Of a DNA stretch of 64,000 bases, positions 42,662-52,276 are shown in pieces. How positions within the stretch are numbered: position 1 is the stretch's first letter; each line of letters opens with the position of its first letter. A program made the position numbers and the translations under genes. The stretch spans positions 104,969 through 168,968 of the forward strand of contig JAHBXX010000006.1 in assembly GCA_019636245.1 (NCBI GenBank), given 5' to 3'. Source of the stretch: Planctomycetota bacterium. GTDB taxonomy: Bacteria > Planctomycetota > UBA1135 > UBA2386. Under the pieces are notes generated by a model, which was not told the origin of the DNA, made no database searches, and saw only the letters and a list, made by a program, of their open reading frames with translations.

Positions 42662-43182
42662 ACCTCGCCGAAGCGAAGGCCCTTGGCCTGAAGTTCCCCG
42701 AACGCAAGCGTGTCGGCCGCGGTGTCGGCTCCGGCCTCGGCAAGACGTCGGGGCGAGGCCACAAGGGCGCCAAGGCCCGGTCCGGTTGGTCGCGCCGCAT
42801 CGGCTGGGAGGGTGGCCAGATGCCGCTCTACCGCCGGTTGCCGAAGCGCGGCTTCAACAACAAGAACTTCGAGAAGGTCTACACCGTCGTCAACGTCAGC
42901 GACCTCGACGCTTTCGACGCGGGCGCCGTCGTCGACCTGCAGGCGGTCCTGGCAAAGGGTCTGACGTCGAAGGAGAAGCACTCGGACCTGTTCAAGGTGC
43001 TGGGCGACGGCGAGGTGACCAAGGCGGTGACCGTCAAGGTCGATGCCATCACGCAGACGGCGCGGGCCAAGATCGAACGCGCGGGTGGGCAGGTGCAGAT
43101 GATCGAACGGCGCCCGCGCCGGCCGAAGTTCGTCGCCAAGGACGGCACCAAGCGCACCCCCGGCACGCCGCGGCGTCGCTGA
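42658..43182 (+). CDS. rplO: Ribosomal protein uL15
   Basis: A 174-residue late-assembly protein: GRGVGSGLGKTSGRGHKG, GWEGGQMPLYRRLPKRGF and KIERAGGQVQMIERRP. It is directly joined to rpsE by ATGA overlap. Confidence 0.97.
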   Translation: MNLAEAKALGLKFPERKRVGRGVGSGLGKTSGRGHKGAKARSGWSRRIGWEGGQMPLYRRLPKRGFNNKNFEKVYTVVNVSDLDAFDAGAVVDLQAVLAKGLTSKEKHSDLFKVLGDGEVTKAVTVKVDAITQTARAKIERAGGQVQMIERRPRRPKFVAKDGTKRTPGTPRRR

Positions 43183-43192
43183 TCGTCCTGCC

Positions 43193-44563
43193 ATGAACCT
43201 CTCCCTCGGCAACCTGTTCAAGATCCCGGAGATCAGGAACAAGATCCTGATCACCCTGGGGCTGCTGCTGGTCTATCGGATCGGCTTCTTCATCCCGTTG
43301 CCGGGCGTGGACACGGCCGAGGCCCTGCGCCAGACGAAGAACTTGGGCGCGCTCGGACAGCTGTTCGGGATGATGAACGTGCTGACCGGGGGTTCGCTGC
43401 AGAGCGCGACGCTGTTCTCGCTCGGCGTGATGCCCTACATCTCGGCGAGCATCATCTTCAGCCTGCTGACGAAGGCGGTCCCGGCGCTCGAGAAGATCGC
43501 CAAGGAGGGCCAGAGCGGGCAGCGCAAGATCAACCAGTACACCCGCCTCGCCACGGTGGGAATCTGCCTGGTCCAGTCCTGGTTCGTGATCTTCGGCCCG
43601 CTCGGCGCCGATGGCAGCCGGCTGTTGCAGGCCGGAGTGCGCGAGTGGTTCGGCCTCTACTGCATCGTCGTCATGGTCGCCCTGACGGCCGGCACCATGT
43701 TCGTGATGTGGCTCGGCGAGCAGATCACCGAACACGGCATCGGCAACGGCATCTCGCTGATCATCATGGCGGGCATCGTCGCCAACCTCTACCCGGCGCT
43801 CGGCACCTACTTCGAGTACGGCATGGACCGCGAGGCCTGGCAGAGCCTGCTGATGTTCCTCGGCGCATGGGGGCTGGCGGTGGTGGTGGTCGTCTACATG
43901 ACGAAGGCCCAGCGCCGCATCCCGATCCAGCAGGCCAAGCACACCCGCGGCCGTCGCGTCTACGGCGGGCAGCGGCACTTCCTGCCCTTCAAGGTGAACC
44001 AGGCCGGCGTCATGCCGATCATCTTCGGCTCGGCGTTGCTGGTGATCCCGGCGATGGTGGGCAAGGCGCTCGGGTGGACGTGGCTCGAGACCTCGTTCGG
44101 CGGCCAGCGCGGCTTCTGGTTCGTGCTCTGCTACACGGCGCTGATCTTCTTCTTCTCGTTCTTCTGGACATCGATGATGTTCCAGCCGAACGAGATCGCC
44201 AACAACCTCAAGGAAGGCGGCTCGTTCATCCCCGGGATCCGGCCGGGCAAGCCGACCGCGCAGTTCCTCGAGCAGACGATGGTCCGCATCACCATCGCCG
44301 GCGCGGCGTTCCTCGCGGTGGTGGCGGTGTTGCCGTCCTTCTTCGGCCACCGCGGCGGCGGCATGGACCAGGTGCTGCTCTACTTCATGTCCGGCACCTC
44401 GATCCTGATCGTGGTCAGCGTGGCGCTCGACATGGTCGAGAAGCTCAACGCGATGCTGGTGATGCGCAACTACGAGGGCTTCCTCGAGGAAGGGCACGCC
44501 GGCCAACGTGGTGCCGGCGCAGGGTCCCCGGCGGCCGGCGGCTGGGGTCGCCGTTCCTCCTGA
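43193..44563 (+). CDS. secY: Protein translocase subunit SecY
   Basis: The 456-residue pore subunit of the SecYEG channel, ten predicted membrane helices. Motifs: LLVYRIGFFIPLPGVD at the first helix, LGVMPYISASII, KVNQAGVMPIIFGSALL, and the ANNLKEGGSFIPGIRPGKPT loop. Canonical place after rplO; adk starts at the next base after its stop. Confidence 0.97.
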   Translation: MNLSLGNLFKIPEIRNKILITLGLLLVYRIGFFIPLPGVDTAEALRQTKNLGALGQLFGMMNVLTGGSLQSATLFSLGVMPYISASIIFSLLTKAVPALEKIAKEGQSGQRKINQYTRLATVGICLVQSWFVIFGPLGADGSRLLQAGVREWFGLYCIVVMVALTAGTMFVMWLGEQITEHGIGNGISLIIMAGIVANLYPALGTYFEYGMDREAWQSLLMFLGAWGLAVVVVVYMTKAQRRIPIQQAKHTRGRRVYGGQRHFLPFKVNQAGVMPIIFGSALLVIPAMVGKALGWTWLETSFGGQRGFWFVLCYTALIFFFSFFWTSMMFQPNEIANNLKEGGSFIPGIRPGKPTAQFLEQTMVRITIAGAAFLAVVAVLPSFFGHRGGGMDQVLLYFMSGTSILIVVSVALDMVEKLNAMLVMRNYEGFLEEGHAGQRGAGAGSPAAGGWGRRSS

Positions 44564-45226
44564 ATGGTCATGGCCGTCTCCTTGCAGGCACGCTGTGTGT
44601 TCCTCGGCGCCCCCGGTGCGGGCAAGGGGACCCAGGCCAAGCGCGTGGCGGCGGCCGCCTCGGTGGCGCACATCTCGACCGGCGACATGCTCCGCCAGGA
44701 AGTCGCCGCCGGAACTCCGCTCGGCCGTGCCGCCAAGGAGTTCATGGACGCGGGCAAGCTGGTGCCCGACGAAGTCATCATCAGCATGGTCCAGGAGCGG
44801 ATCCGGCAGCCAGACGCCCGGGCAGCGTGGATCCTCGATGGCTTCCCGCGTACACTGCCGCAGGCGGAGGCGTTGGATCGGAATCTGCCGCGCGAGGCGG
44901 CCCTGACCCACGTGATCTACTTCGCGGTACCGGAGGCAGCGCTCGTCGGCCGTTTGTCGGGCCGGCGCAGCTGCTCCCGGTGCGGAGCCATCTGGCACGT
45001 CGAGCACCAGCCGACGCGCCGCGAAGGCATCTGTGATCGTTGCGACGGCGAGCTGTTGCAGCGTTCCGACGATCGCCCCGAGGCGATCGGCAAGCGCCTC
45101 GAGGTGTATCGGTCGCAGACGGCGCCGCTCCTGGCGTACTACCGCGACCACCAAGTGTTGCGGGAGGTCGATGCGAATCGGCCGCCCGATGTCGTCTACC
45201 AGGAGTTGCTGAAGCTGATGCAATGA
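44564..45226 (+). CDS. adk: Adenylate kinase
   Basis: Interconverts ATP + AMP and 2 ADP. 220 residues. P-loop GAPGAGKGTQ (residues 15-24), AMP-site THISTGD-like HISTGDMLR, ILDGFPRT. The LID domain has four cysteines (CSRC and CDRC), so it is the zinc-stabilised long form. Two in-frame starts, ATG 44564 and 44570, are possible. The stop overlaps a start of infA by ATGA. map, often between adk and infA, is missing. Confidence 0.96.
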   Translation: MVMAVSLQARCVFLGAPGAGKGTQAKRVAAAASVAHISTGDMLRQEVAAGTPLGRAAKEFMDAGKLVPDEVIISMVQERIRQPDARAAWILDGFPRTLPQAEALDRNLPREAALTHVIYFAVPEAALVGRLSGRRSCSRCGAIWHVEHQPTRREGICDRCDGELLQRSDDRPEAIGKRLEVYRSQTAPLLAYYRDHQVLREVDANRPPDVVYQELLKLMQ

Positions 45227-45510
45227 GACCAGAGCGTGAACGGACCACGGGTCGCCCGATGGACGACCACCCGGCGGCAGGCCTGCGCGCGGTGGTGGTC
45301 GCGAATCTGGCGAACGGGTTGTGCCGGCTGAGGCTGGCCGACGGTCGCGAGGTCGTGGCGCACACGGCGCTGGAGCTCAGGAAGGCGATCAAGCGCCTGC
45401 TGCCTGGAGATCCGGTGCTCGTCGAGTTGTCGCCCTTCGATCCCAGCCGCGCACGCATCTGCAGGACGATCCAGTCACCACGCCACAGCGAACAGCCGAC
45501 CCCGCCCTAG
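45223..45510 (+). CDS. infA: Translation initiation factor IF-1
   Basis: OB-fold factor that occupies the 30S A site during initiation. The core reads [20 protein letters not shown], then [19 protein letters not shown] and [13 protein letters not shown], matching IF-1 (LPGDKVKVELSPYD). ATG 45223 overlaps the adk stop (ATGA) and adds 12 residues; ATG 45259 gives the usual N-terminal length. It also has a 13-residue C-terminal extension. It is more diverged than most IF-1, but its place between adk and rpmJ is canonical. Confidence 0.88.
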   Translation: MRPERERTTGRPMDDHPAAGLRAVVVANLANGLCRLRLADGREVVAHTALELRKAIKRLLPGDPVLVELSPFDPSRARICRTIQSPRHSEQPTPP

Positions 45511-45577
45511 AACCCATTCCCACCGCCAAGTCGACTTGGCAGCCCCTAGATCCCTCCCTGTTGAACGGAGAACTGTC

Positions 45578-45694
45578 GTGAAGGTCCGAGCCAGCGTCCG
45601 CCGCATCTGCGAGCACTGCAAGGTCGTCAGGCGGCGCGGTGTGGTGCGCGTCATCTGCACCAATCCCCGCCACAAGCAACGCCAAGGCAAGTAG
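45578..45694 (+). CDS. rpmJ: Ribosomal protein bL36
   Basis: A 38-residue protein with a GTG start preceded by GGAG. The zinc site is complete: Cys11, Cys14, Cys27 and His32 ([20 protein letters not shown]). Standard position before rpsM. Confidence 0.95.
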   Translation: MKVRASVRRICEHCKVVRRRGVVRVICTNPRHKQRQGK

Positions 45695-45723
45695 CGCCAG
45701 CCCTCCCGAACCGCACCATCACC

Positions 45724-46101
45724 ATGCCCCGTCTACTCGGCGTCGACATCCCCAACGAGAAGCGCATCGAGATCGCGCTCCAGTACATCTACGGCGTCGG
45801 CCCGACGCTGGCCCGCAAGGTCCTCAAGGAACTGGCGATCGACGGCAGCGTGCGCGCCAAGGACCTCAAGGACGACGAGGTGGCCAACATCGCCAGCTAC
45901 CTGGAGAAGAACTTCCCGGTCGAGGGCGCCCTGCGCCGTCTGGTGATGCAGAACGTGAACCGGCTGAAGGAGATCTACTGCTATCGGGGCTTGCGGCATC
46001 GCCGCGGCCTGCCGGTCCGGGGTCAGCGCACCCGGAGCAACGCCCGCGGCCGCAAGGGCCCGCGCAAGACGGTCGCCAACAAGAAGATCCTGAGGAAGTG
46101 A
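45724..46101 (+). CDS. rpsM: Ribosomal protein uS13
   Basis: A 125-residue small-subunit head protein: [20 protein letters not shown] start, [14 protein letters not shown], then the basic tail [18 protein letters not shown]. One base separates its stop from the rpsK ATG. Confidence 0.97.
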   Translation: MPRLLGVDIPNEKRIEIALQYIYGVGPTLARKVLKELAIDGSVRAKDLKDDEVANIASYLEKNFPVEGALRRLVMQNVNRLKEIYCYRGLRHRRGLPVRGQRTRSNARGRKGPRKTVANKKILRK

Positions 46102-46102
46102 G

Positions 46103-46501
46103 ATGAGCAGCACCCCAGCACCGGCCGAGAAGCGCAAGGCCCGCGTCCGCAAGAACGTCGGCAAGGCCATTGCCCACGTGAAGGCCTCCTTCAACAACAC
46201 CATCATCACGATCGTCGACAGCGCCGGCCAGGTCCTCGCCTGGGACTCGGCGGGCACGATCGGCTACAAGGGCTCGCGCAAGAGCACGCCGTTCGCCGCC
46301 CAGCGGGCCGCCGAGAAGGTTGCCGACAAGATCAAGAAGATGGGCGTGCACGAGATCGAGGTGCTCGTCCGGGGCCCTGGTTCCGGCCGCGAGTCGGCGA
46401 TCCGCGCCCTCTCCAATTCGGGCATCGAGGTGAAGTCGATCGAGGACATCACCCCGCTGCCGCACAATGGCTGCCGGTCGCGCAAGCGCCGGCGCGTCTG
46501 A
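46103..46501 (+). CDS. rpsK: Ribosomal protein uS11
   Basis: A 132-residue platform protein: [33 protein letters not shown], and the C-terminal [18 protein letters not shown]. The asparagine-glycine (PHNG) that can form isoaspartate is present. Confidence 0.98.
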   Translation: MSSTPAPAEKRKARVRKNVGKAIAHVKASFNNTIITIVDSAGQVLAWDSAGTIGYKGSRKSTPFAAQRAAEKVADKIKKMGVHEIEVLVRGPGSGRESAIRALSNSGIEVKSIEDITPLPHNGCRSRKRRRV

Positions 46502-46555
46502 CCGTCCGGACGCTCGCCGAACCGACCGCCGAACCACGTCACCCACCTGCATTCC

Positions 46556-47179
46556 ATGGCTCGCCTCAGCAACAACGTCTGCAAGCTCTGCCGCCGCGAG
46601 GGCATCAAGCTGTTCCTCAAGGGGCAGCGTTGCTTCTCGGAGAAGTGCGGCGTCAACCGCCGGAACTATCCCCCGGGCCAGCACGTTCGCCCCAAGAAGG
46701 GCACGGACTACGGCACGCAGCTGCGCGAGAAGCAGAAGTGCAAGCGCATCTACGGGGTGCTCGAGCGGCAGTTCCAGCACTACTTCACCATCGCGCAGCG
46801 GCAGAAGGGCAATACCGGCGAGAACCTGCTGGTGCTGATGGAGCGTCGCCTCGACAACGTGGTGCTGAATCTCGGCCTGGCGTTCTCGCGGTTCGATGCC
46901 CGCCAGATGGTCGCGCACGGCCACGTCTACGTGAACGGCAAGCGCGTCGACATCGCCGGCTACCTCGTTCGCCCCAACGACACCATCGAGGTGCGCGGTG
47001 ACGACAAGCTGAAGAAGAAGGCGGGCGACGCCATCGAGATGAACAAGGGCCGGCCGCTGCCCTCTTGGCTGGAAGCCGTGCCCGCCGAGCTGAAGGGCAA
47101 GGTCATCCAGCTGCCCAAGCGCGAGGACGTCAGCGTCGAGATCAACGAGCAGCTCATCATCGAGTTGTGCTCGAAGTGA
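46556..47179 (+). CDS. rpsD: Ribosomal protein uS4
   Basis: A 207-residue primary 16S binder. A zinc-type N-terminus is visible (CKLC at 9-12, then C at 26 and 31), then MERRLDNVVLNLGLAFSRFD and the S4-domain RQMVAHGHVYVNGKRVDI. S4 also represses the alpha operon in E. coli. Confidence 0.97.
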   Translation: MARLSNNVCKLCRREGIKLFLKGQRCFSEKCGVNRRNYPPGQHVRPKKGTDYGTQLREKQKCKRIYGVLERQFQHYFTIAQRQKGNTGENLLVLMERRLDNVVLNLGLAFSRFDARQMVAHGHVYVNGKRVDIAGYLVRPNDTIEVRGDDKLKKKAGDAIEMNKGRPLPSWLEAVPAELKGKVIQLPKREDVSVEINEQLIIELCSK

Positions 47180-47218
47180 GCGGCCGAAACCCGAGACCTC
47201 ACGGCAGGAGAATGCAAG

Positions 47219-48217
47219 ATGCGTATTCGTTGGCGTAACTTCGAGTTGCCTTCCCAGGTCCGCATGGATCGGGACACCGCCACGCCGCAGTACGGGCGTT
47301 TCGTCGTCGAACCGTTCGAGAAGGGCTTCGGCGCGACGATCGGCAACGGCCTGCGGCGGGTACTGCTCTCCTCGATCGAAGGCACCGCGGTCACGTGGGT
47401 GCGCATCGACGGGGTCGTGCACGAGTTCTCCACGATCCAGGGCGTGCTCGAGGACGTCACCCAGATCGTGCTCAACATCAAGAAGCTGCGCGTCAAGCTG
47501 CACACCGACGCGCCGACCACGCTGCGCATCGACGTCAACCAGAAGGGCGAGGTGCGGGCCGACCGCATCGAGGGCGATCACAACGTCGAGATCGCCAACC
47601 CGGACCTGAAGATCTGCACGCTGACCGAGGACGTGCGCTTCTACTGCGAGATGCAGGTCCGCAAGGGCCGCGGCTACGTCACGGCCGAGGAGAACGTCAC
47701 CGACGAGCTGGAGATCGGCACCATCCCGGTCGACTCGATCTTCAGCCCGGTGCACCGCGTCCGCTACGCGATCGAGAACACGCGCGTCGGCAAGTCGACC
47801 GACTACGACCGCCTGGTGCTCGACGTCTGGACCGATGGCACGGTCTCCCCCGAGATGGCTCTCGTCGAGGCGAGCAAGATCTACCGCAAGCACCTGAACC
47901 CGTTCGTCCAGTACTTCGACATGAAGGAAGAGCTGGCGGTCGAGGGTGGCGTGCTGGCGCCCGAGGGCGACGAGGGCGCGCGGCGCCGCGAGATGGTCGA
48001 CCTGCTCAGCAAGAGCATCGACATGCTCGAGTTGTCGGTGCGATCGAAGAACTGTCTCGACTCCGAGAGCGTGACGACGATGCGCGATCTCGTGGCGATG
48101 ACGGAGCCCGAATTGCTGAAGGTCCGCAACTTCGGCAAGACCTCGCTGAAGGAGGTCAAGAGCAAGCTGAGCGCACTAGGGCTGTCGCTCGGCATGAACA
48201 TCGAGGAGTACCGGTGA
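47219..48217 (+). CDS. rpoA: RNA polymerase subunit alpha
   Basis: A 332-residue alpha subunit. The N-terminal dimerisation domain (GRFVVEPFEKGFGATIGNGL, RRVLLSSIEGTAVTWV) is followed by the DNA-binding C-terminal domain (about residues 255-325: LELSVRSKNCLDSESV, LVAMTEPELLKVRNFG). AGGAG precedes the ATG. Canonical place between rpsD and rplQ. Confidence 0.98.
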   Translation: MRIRWRNFELPSQVRMDRDTATPQYGRFVVEPFEKGFGATIGNGLRRVLLSSIEGTAVTWVRIDGVVHEFSTIQGVLEDVTQIVLNIKKLRVKLHTDAPTTLRIDVNQKGEVRADRIEGDHNVEIANPDLKICTLTEDVRFYCEMQVRKGRGYVTAEENVTDELEIGTIPVDSIFSPVHRVRYAIENTRVGKSTDYDRLVLDVWTDGTVSPEMALVEASKIYRKHLNPFVQYFDMKEELAVEGGVLAPEGDEGARRREMVDLLSKSIDMLELSVRSKNCLDSESVTTMRDLVAMTEPELLKVRNFGKTSLKEVKSKLSALGLSLGMNIEEYR

Positions 48218-48248
48218 GCCGGTCGACCGACGCTGGAGGTCTGCAGCC

Positions 48249-48701
48249 ATGATGCACAATGTCGCTGGCAAGTCGTTGCAACGGAACACGGCCCACCGGG
48301 CCGCCCTGCGCAAGAACTTCACCGTGTCGGTCATCCGGCACGAACGGGTCGTCACGACCTTGGCCAAGGCCAAGGCGCTGCGCCCTTTCGTCGAGAAGAT
48401 GATCACCTTGGCGCGCAGCGGGGACCCGAAGACCCGCTTGCACCGGATCCGCCGCGCCGTGGCGGCGCTACAGGACAAGGACGCGGTCAAGAAGCTGTTC
48501 GACGTGATCGGCCCACGGTTCGCGAATCGGGCCGGGGGCTACACCCGCATCCTGCGCCTGCCGGACTACCGGATCGGCGACGGCGGGACCAAGGTGGTGT
48601 TCGAGCTGGTCGAGAACGACGTGCTGGAGCGCCAGATCAAGGCCGCCGAGCAGGGTGCGGCCACCGAGACCCAGCCGGCGGCGGGTGCCGGCGCCAGCTG
48701 A
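48249..48701 (+). CDS. rplQ: Ribosomal protein bL17
   Basis: A 150-residue tunnel-exit protein: RNTAHRAALRKNFTVSVI, RVVTTLAKAKALRPFVEK, GGYTRILRLPDYRIGDGG. The Ala/Thr-rich tail is lineage-specific. GGAGG precedes the start. Last gene of the ribosomal block. Confidence 0.97.
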   Translation: MMHNVAGKSLQRNTAHRAALRKNFTVSVIRHERVVTTLAKAKALRPFVEKMITLARSGDPKTRLHRIRRAVAALQDKDAVKKLFDVIGPRFANRAGGYTRILRLPDYRIGDGGTKVVFELVENDVLERQIKAAEQGAATETQPAAGAGAS

Positions 48702-48710
48702 TGGGCCGGC

Positions 48711-48739
48711 GCCAGACCGCGCCATCGGCGCGGTCTGGC
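48711..48739 (+). terminator. Strong hairpin between rplQ and dnaE (convergent)
   Basis: A perfect 13-base-pair stem (48711-48723 with 48727-48739; core CCAGACCGCGCC) with a three-base ATC loop, nine bases after the rplQ stop and 27 bases before the dnaE stop. There is no T-tract on either side. A bidirectional terminator or an mRNA 3' end stabiliser is the likely role. Confidence 0.75.
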
Positions 48740-48765
48740 CCTGACTGCTCCGGGGCTTCGCGGTC

Positions 48766-51700
48766 CTAGGACCGCGTGAACGACATGTTCTCGGGGCCCA
48801 CCAGCAGCGCCAGTTCGTCGAGCAGCGCATCGCTGACCCGCACGCCGCTGTCGGCGCGCACGCGGACGCAGGAATCACCGTCCTCGACGTCCAGGTGCAG
48901 GTGCTGTTGGCCGCGGTGGCGAGCCATGACCTCCCCGATGCGGTCGAGGTTGGCGTCGGTCGCGAGGTGGCCGTGCAAGTGCAGCACCAACCCTGCGACT
49001 TCGCGCCGGACCACCTCGTTGGCCGGCTCCACCTGATCGAGCAGCAGCGCCCGGTCCTCGCTCTTGGCGTCCAGGCGCCCAGTGAGGAACACGATGGCGT
49101 CGTCGACGATACGGTCCTTGAGGGTGGCGTAGGCGCGGGCGAAGCAGGTGACCGGGACCTGCCCGTCCAGATCCTCGAGCAGGAACCTGGCCATCTTCTG
49201 GCCCGCGTTGGGGCCGTTCTTGATCGCCTTGATCTCGACGGAGCTGATCATGCCGGCGATGCGGACGGCGCCGCCGGGCTCGAGGCCCGCCAGCGACGCC
49301 GTGGTCTGGCCGGCGATCCTGGCCAGGAACGCCCCGCGCTTCGCGAATGGATGGCCGGACAGGTAGAAGCCGAGCGACTCCTTCTCGCGGGACAGGCGCT
49401 CGTGCTCGGGCCAAGAGGGGATCTCGCCGTCGCCGGCCGCGGCGACCGGCGGGGGGGCGAACAGCAGCTTCTGGCCGCGGCGCCGGTCTTCGCGCGCCGA
49501 GGCCGAAGCGCGCAGCGCCGGCTCGATCGCGGCGAAGTCGGCCGACCGGCTGCGGCCGAGGCCGTCGAAGGCGCCGGCCTGGACCATGGCCTCGAGCGCC
49601 GCCTTGTTGAGCAGGGTGCCGTCGAGCCGCTCGCACAGATCCTCGAGGGAGCCGTAGGCGCCGCCACGGCGGCGTTCCTCGACGATGGCGTCGGCGGTGC
49701 GCGTGCCGACGCCCTTGATCGCGCCCAGCCCGTAGCGGATGGCGCCGTTCTCGACCCCGAACCAGCGTTGGGAGTGGTTCACGCTCGGCGACAACACCTG
49801 CAGTCCGGCGCGCCGCGCCTCATCGACGAACTCCTTGATCTTGTCGCTGTTGCCGGACTCGACCGTCAGGTTGGCGGCCGTGAACTCGATCGGGTGGTGG
49901 GCCTTCAGCCACGCGGTCTGGTAGGTGACCAGCGCGTAGGCGGTCGAGTGCGACTTGTTGAAGCCGTAGCCGGCGAAGTACTCCATCGTCTCGAACAGCT
50001 CGCGGGCGAACTTCTCCGCGTAGCCGCGCTCCTTCGCGCCGGCGACGAACTGGTCCTTGAACTTCGCCATCACCTCGGGCTTCTTCTTGCCCATCGCCTT
50101 GCGCAGGTTGTCGGCGTCGGTCATCGAGAAGCCACCGATCACGTTCGCGATCTGCATGACCTGTTCCTGGTAGACGATGACGCCGTAGGTCGGCTCCAGC
50201 ACCGGCCGCAGGTCGTCGTGCGGATAGACCACGGGTTCCTCGCCGTGCTTGCGCCGCACGAACATGTCCACCATGCCCGACCCGAGCGGCCCGGGTCGAT
50301 ACAGAGCCAGCACGGCGATCACGTCCTCGAACGTGTCGGGCTTGAGGCGGGTCAGCAGTTCGCGCATGCCGCCCGATTCGAGCTGGAACACGCCCTGCGT
50401 CTCGCCCCGCGTCATGACCGCGTAGGTCGCGCGGTCGTCGAGGGGCAGGGCGGCGAGGTCGATGCCGATGCCGTGCACCTCGGCCACCAGCCGCACTGCC
50501 TCCTGCAGGATGGTCAGCGTCTTCAGGCCGAGGAAGTCCATCTTCAGCAGGCCGACCTCCTCGAGTTCGGTCATCTGCCACTGCGTGATGACGTCCTCGC
50601 CGTTCTTCGCCAGCGGTACGTAGTCGCGCAGCGGTCGATCGGCGATGACCACGCCGGCGGCGTGGATCGAGGAATGTCGCGCCAGTCCCTCGAGCTGGAG
50701 CGACAGGTCGAACAGGCGCTTGTGCTGCGGCGAGCTGTCGCGGATCTGCTTCAGCTCCGCGTCGCTCTCGAGGGCCTGGCGGAGCGAGGCGCCGGGGCCC
50801 TGCGGCACCTTCTTGCACAGCTTGTCGACGTCGGCGACCGGGAAGTCGAGCACGCGCCCCACGTCGCGCAGCACGCCGCGACTGGCCATCGTTCCGAAGG
50901 TGATGATCTGGCACACGCACTCGGCGCCGTACTTCCCCCGCACGTAGTGGATCACCTCGTCGCGCCGGTGGCCGCAGAAGTCGATGTCGATGTCCGGCAT
51001 CGACACCCGGCCGGGATTCAGGAAGCGCTCGAACAGCAGGGCGTAGCGCAGCGGGTCGACGTCGGTGATGCCCAGGCAGTAGGCGACGATCGACCCGGCG
51101 GCGGAACCGCGGCCGGGTCCGACCGGGATGCCCATCGTGCGCGCCTGCTGGATGAAGTCCTGGACGATCAGGAAGTAGCTGACGAAGCCGAGCTTCTTGA
51201 TCACCCCGATCTCGTAGGCGAGCCGCTGCTCGACGTTCGGGTCGATCGCGCCGTAGCGGCGCACGGCTCCCTCGCGGCACAGCCGTTCGAAGAAGTCGTC
51301 CGGCGCCGTGCCGTCGACCGGTCGGAACACCGGCAGGTGGTAGACCCCGAACTCCATCGCCACGGCGCAGCGCTCGGCGATCTCGACCGAGGCCGCCAGG
51401 GCCTCCGGCCAGTCGGCGAAGGCCGTCGCCATCTGCGCCCGGCTCTTCAGGAACAGTTCGCGCGAACTCATCCGGAAGCGCGACGGGTCGGCGACGGCCT
51501 TGCCGCTGCGGATGCAGAGCATGATGTCCTGCGCCAGCCAGTCCTCGGCCCGCAGGTAGTGCACGTCGTTGGTGGCGACGCAGGGGATGCCGAGGTCCCG
51601 GCCGATGCGGCGCAGGGCGCTCGTGACCTTGCGCTGCGCCTCGGCGCCCGTCTCCGCCACCTCGAGGTAGAAGTTGCCGGCGCCGAACAGCTCGTTGAGG

Positions 51701-52188
51701 CGGGCGGCGGTCGCCGCGGCGCCGTCGAGGTCGCCCTGCTGCACGAGCGCGGCGATCTGGGAGGAGATCGTGCCGGACAGGGCGATCAGCCCGTCGCGGT
51801 GCTCCTGCAGCAGTTCGAGGTCGACCCTGGGCCGGTAGCTGAAGCCCTCGAGCCAGGCCCGGCTGGACAGGCGCTTCAGGTTGTCGAAGCCCCGGTCGGA
51901 GGCGGCCAGCAGGGTCAGGTCGTAGGTGGGGTTGTCGGCCCCGGCCCCTTCGCGCCGCGTGCGGCCGGCCACATAGGTGGTCTGGCCGAGGATCGGCTTC
52001 AGGCCGTGCTCCCGGCACGCCTTGAAGAACTCGACGGCGCCGAACAGGTTGCCGTTGTCGGTCAGGGCCAGCGCCGGCTGGCCGTCGGCTGCGGCCGCGG
52101 CGACGAGGTCCTCGACCTCGACGGGCGCCGCCAGCAGGCTGTAGTGCGAGCGCACGTGCAGGTGGACGAAGGGCGGCGCGTCGCGCAT
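48766..52188 (-). CDS. dnaE: DNA polymerase III subunit alpha (DnaE)
   Basis: Replicative polymerase of 1140 residues. The PHP domain begins at residue 8 (HLHVRSHYSLL), the palm carries the catalytic Asp401 and Asp403 in PDIDIDFCGHRRDE, and an HhH plus OB (VRIAGMISSVEIKAIKNG) region follows. Motifs HSSIHAAGVVI and GYGFNKSHSTAYA are typical of DnaE1. The ATG 52188 start is standard. An spt-like gene lies just upstream on the same strand. Confidence 0.97.
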   Translation of the reverse strand: MRDAPPFVHLHVRSHYSLLAAPVEVEDLVAAAAADGQPALALTDNGNLFGAVEFFKACREHGLKPILGQTTYVAGRTRREGAGADNPTYDLTLLAASDRGFDNLKRLSSRAWLEGFSYRPRVDLELLQEHRDGLIALSGTISSQIAALVQQGDLDGAAATAARLNELFGAGNFYLEVAETGAEAQRKVTSALRRIGRDLGIPCVATNDVHYLRAEDWLAQDIMLCIRSGKAVADPSRFRMSSRELFLKSRAQMATAFADWPEALAASVEIAERCAVAMEFGVYHLPVFRPVDGTAPDDFFERLCREGAVRRYGAIDPNVEQRLAYEIGVIKKLGFVSYFLIVQDFIQQARTMGIPVGPGRGSAAGSIVAYCLGITDVDPLRYALLFERFLNPGRVSMPDIDIDFCGHRRDEVIHYVRGKYGAECVCQIITFGTMASRGVLRDVGRVLDFPVADVDKLCKKVPQGPGASLRQALESDAELKQIRDSSPQHKRLFDLSLQLEGLARHSSIHAAGVVIADRPLRDYVPLAKNGEDVITQWQMTELEEVGLLKMDFLGLKTLTILQEAVRLVAEVHGIGIDLAALPLDDRATYAVMTRGETQGVFQLESGGMRELLTRLKPDTFEDVIAVLALYRPGPLGSGMVDMFVRRKHGEEPVVYPHDDLRPVLEPTYGVIVYQEQVMQIANVIGGFSMTDADNLRKAMGKKKPEVMAKFKDQFVAGAKERGYAEKFARELFETMEYFAGYGFNKSHSTAYALVTYQTAWLKAHHPIEFTAANLTVESGNSDKIKEFVDEARRAGLQVLSPSVNHSQRWFGVENGAIRYGLGAIKGVGTRTADAIVEERRRGGAYGSLEDLCERLDGTLLNKAALEAMVQAGAFDGLGRSRSADFAAIEPALRASASAREDRRRGQKLLFAPPPVAAAGDGEIPSWPEHERLSREKESLGFYLSGHPFAKRGAFLARIAGQTTASLAGLEPGGAVRIAGMISSVEIKAIKNGPNAGQKMARFLLEDLDGQVPVTCFARAYATLKDRIVDDAIVFLTGRLDAKSEDRALLLDQVEPANEVVRREVAGLVLHLHGHLATDANLDRIGEVMARHRGQQHLHLDVEDGDSCVRVRADSGVRVSDALLDELALLVGPENMSFTRS

Positions 52189-52276
52189 CGTCGGCAGAGG
52201 CTACGCAAACCGCGGCGTGTGGCCAGGGCCCGCGCCGGGCCATGCGCGCGGCCTGCGGCCGGGGTCGGCCGGCCCC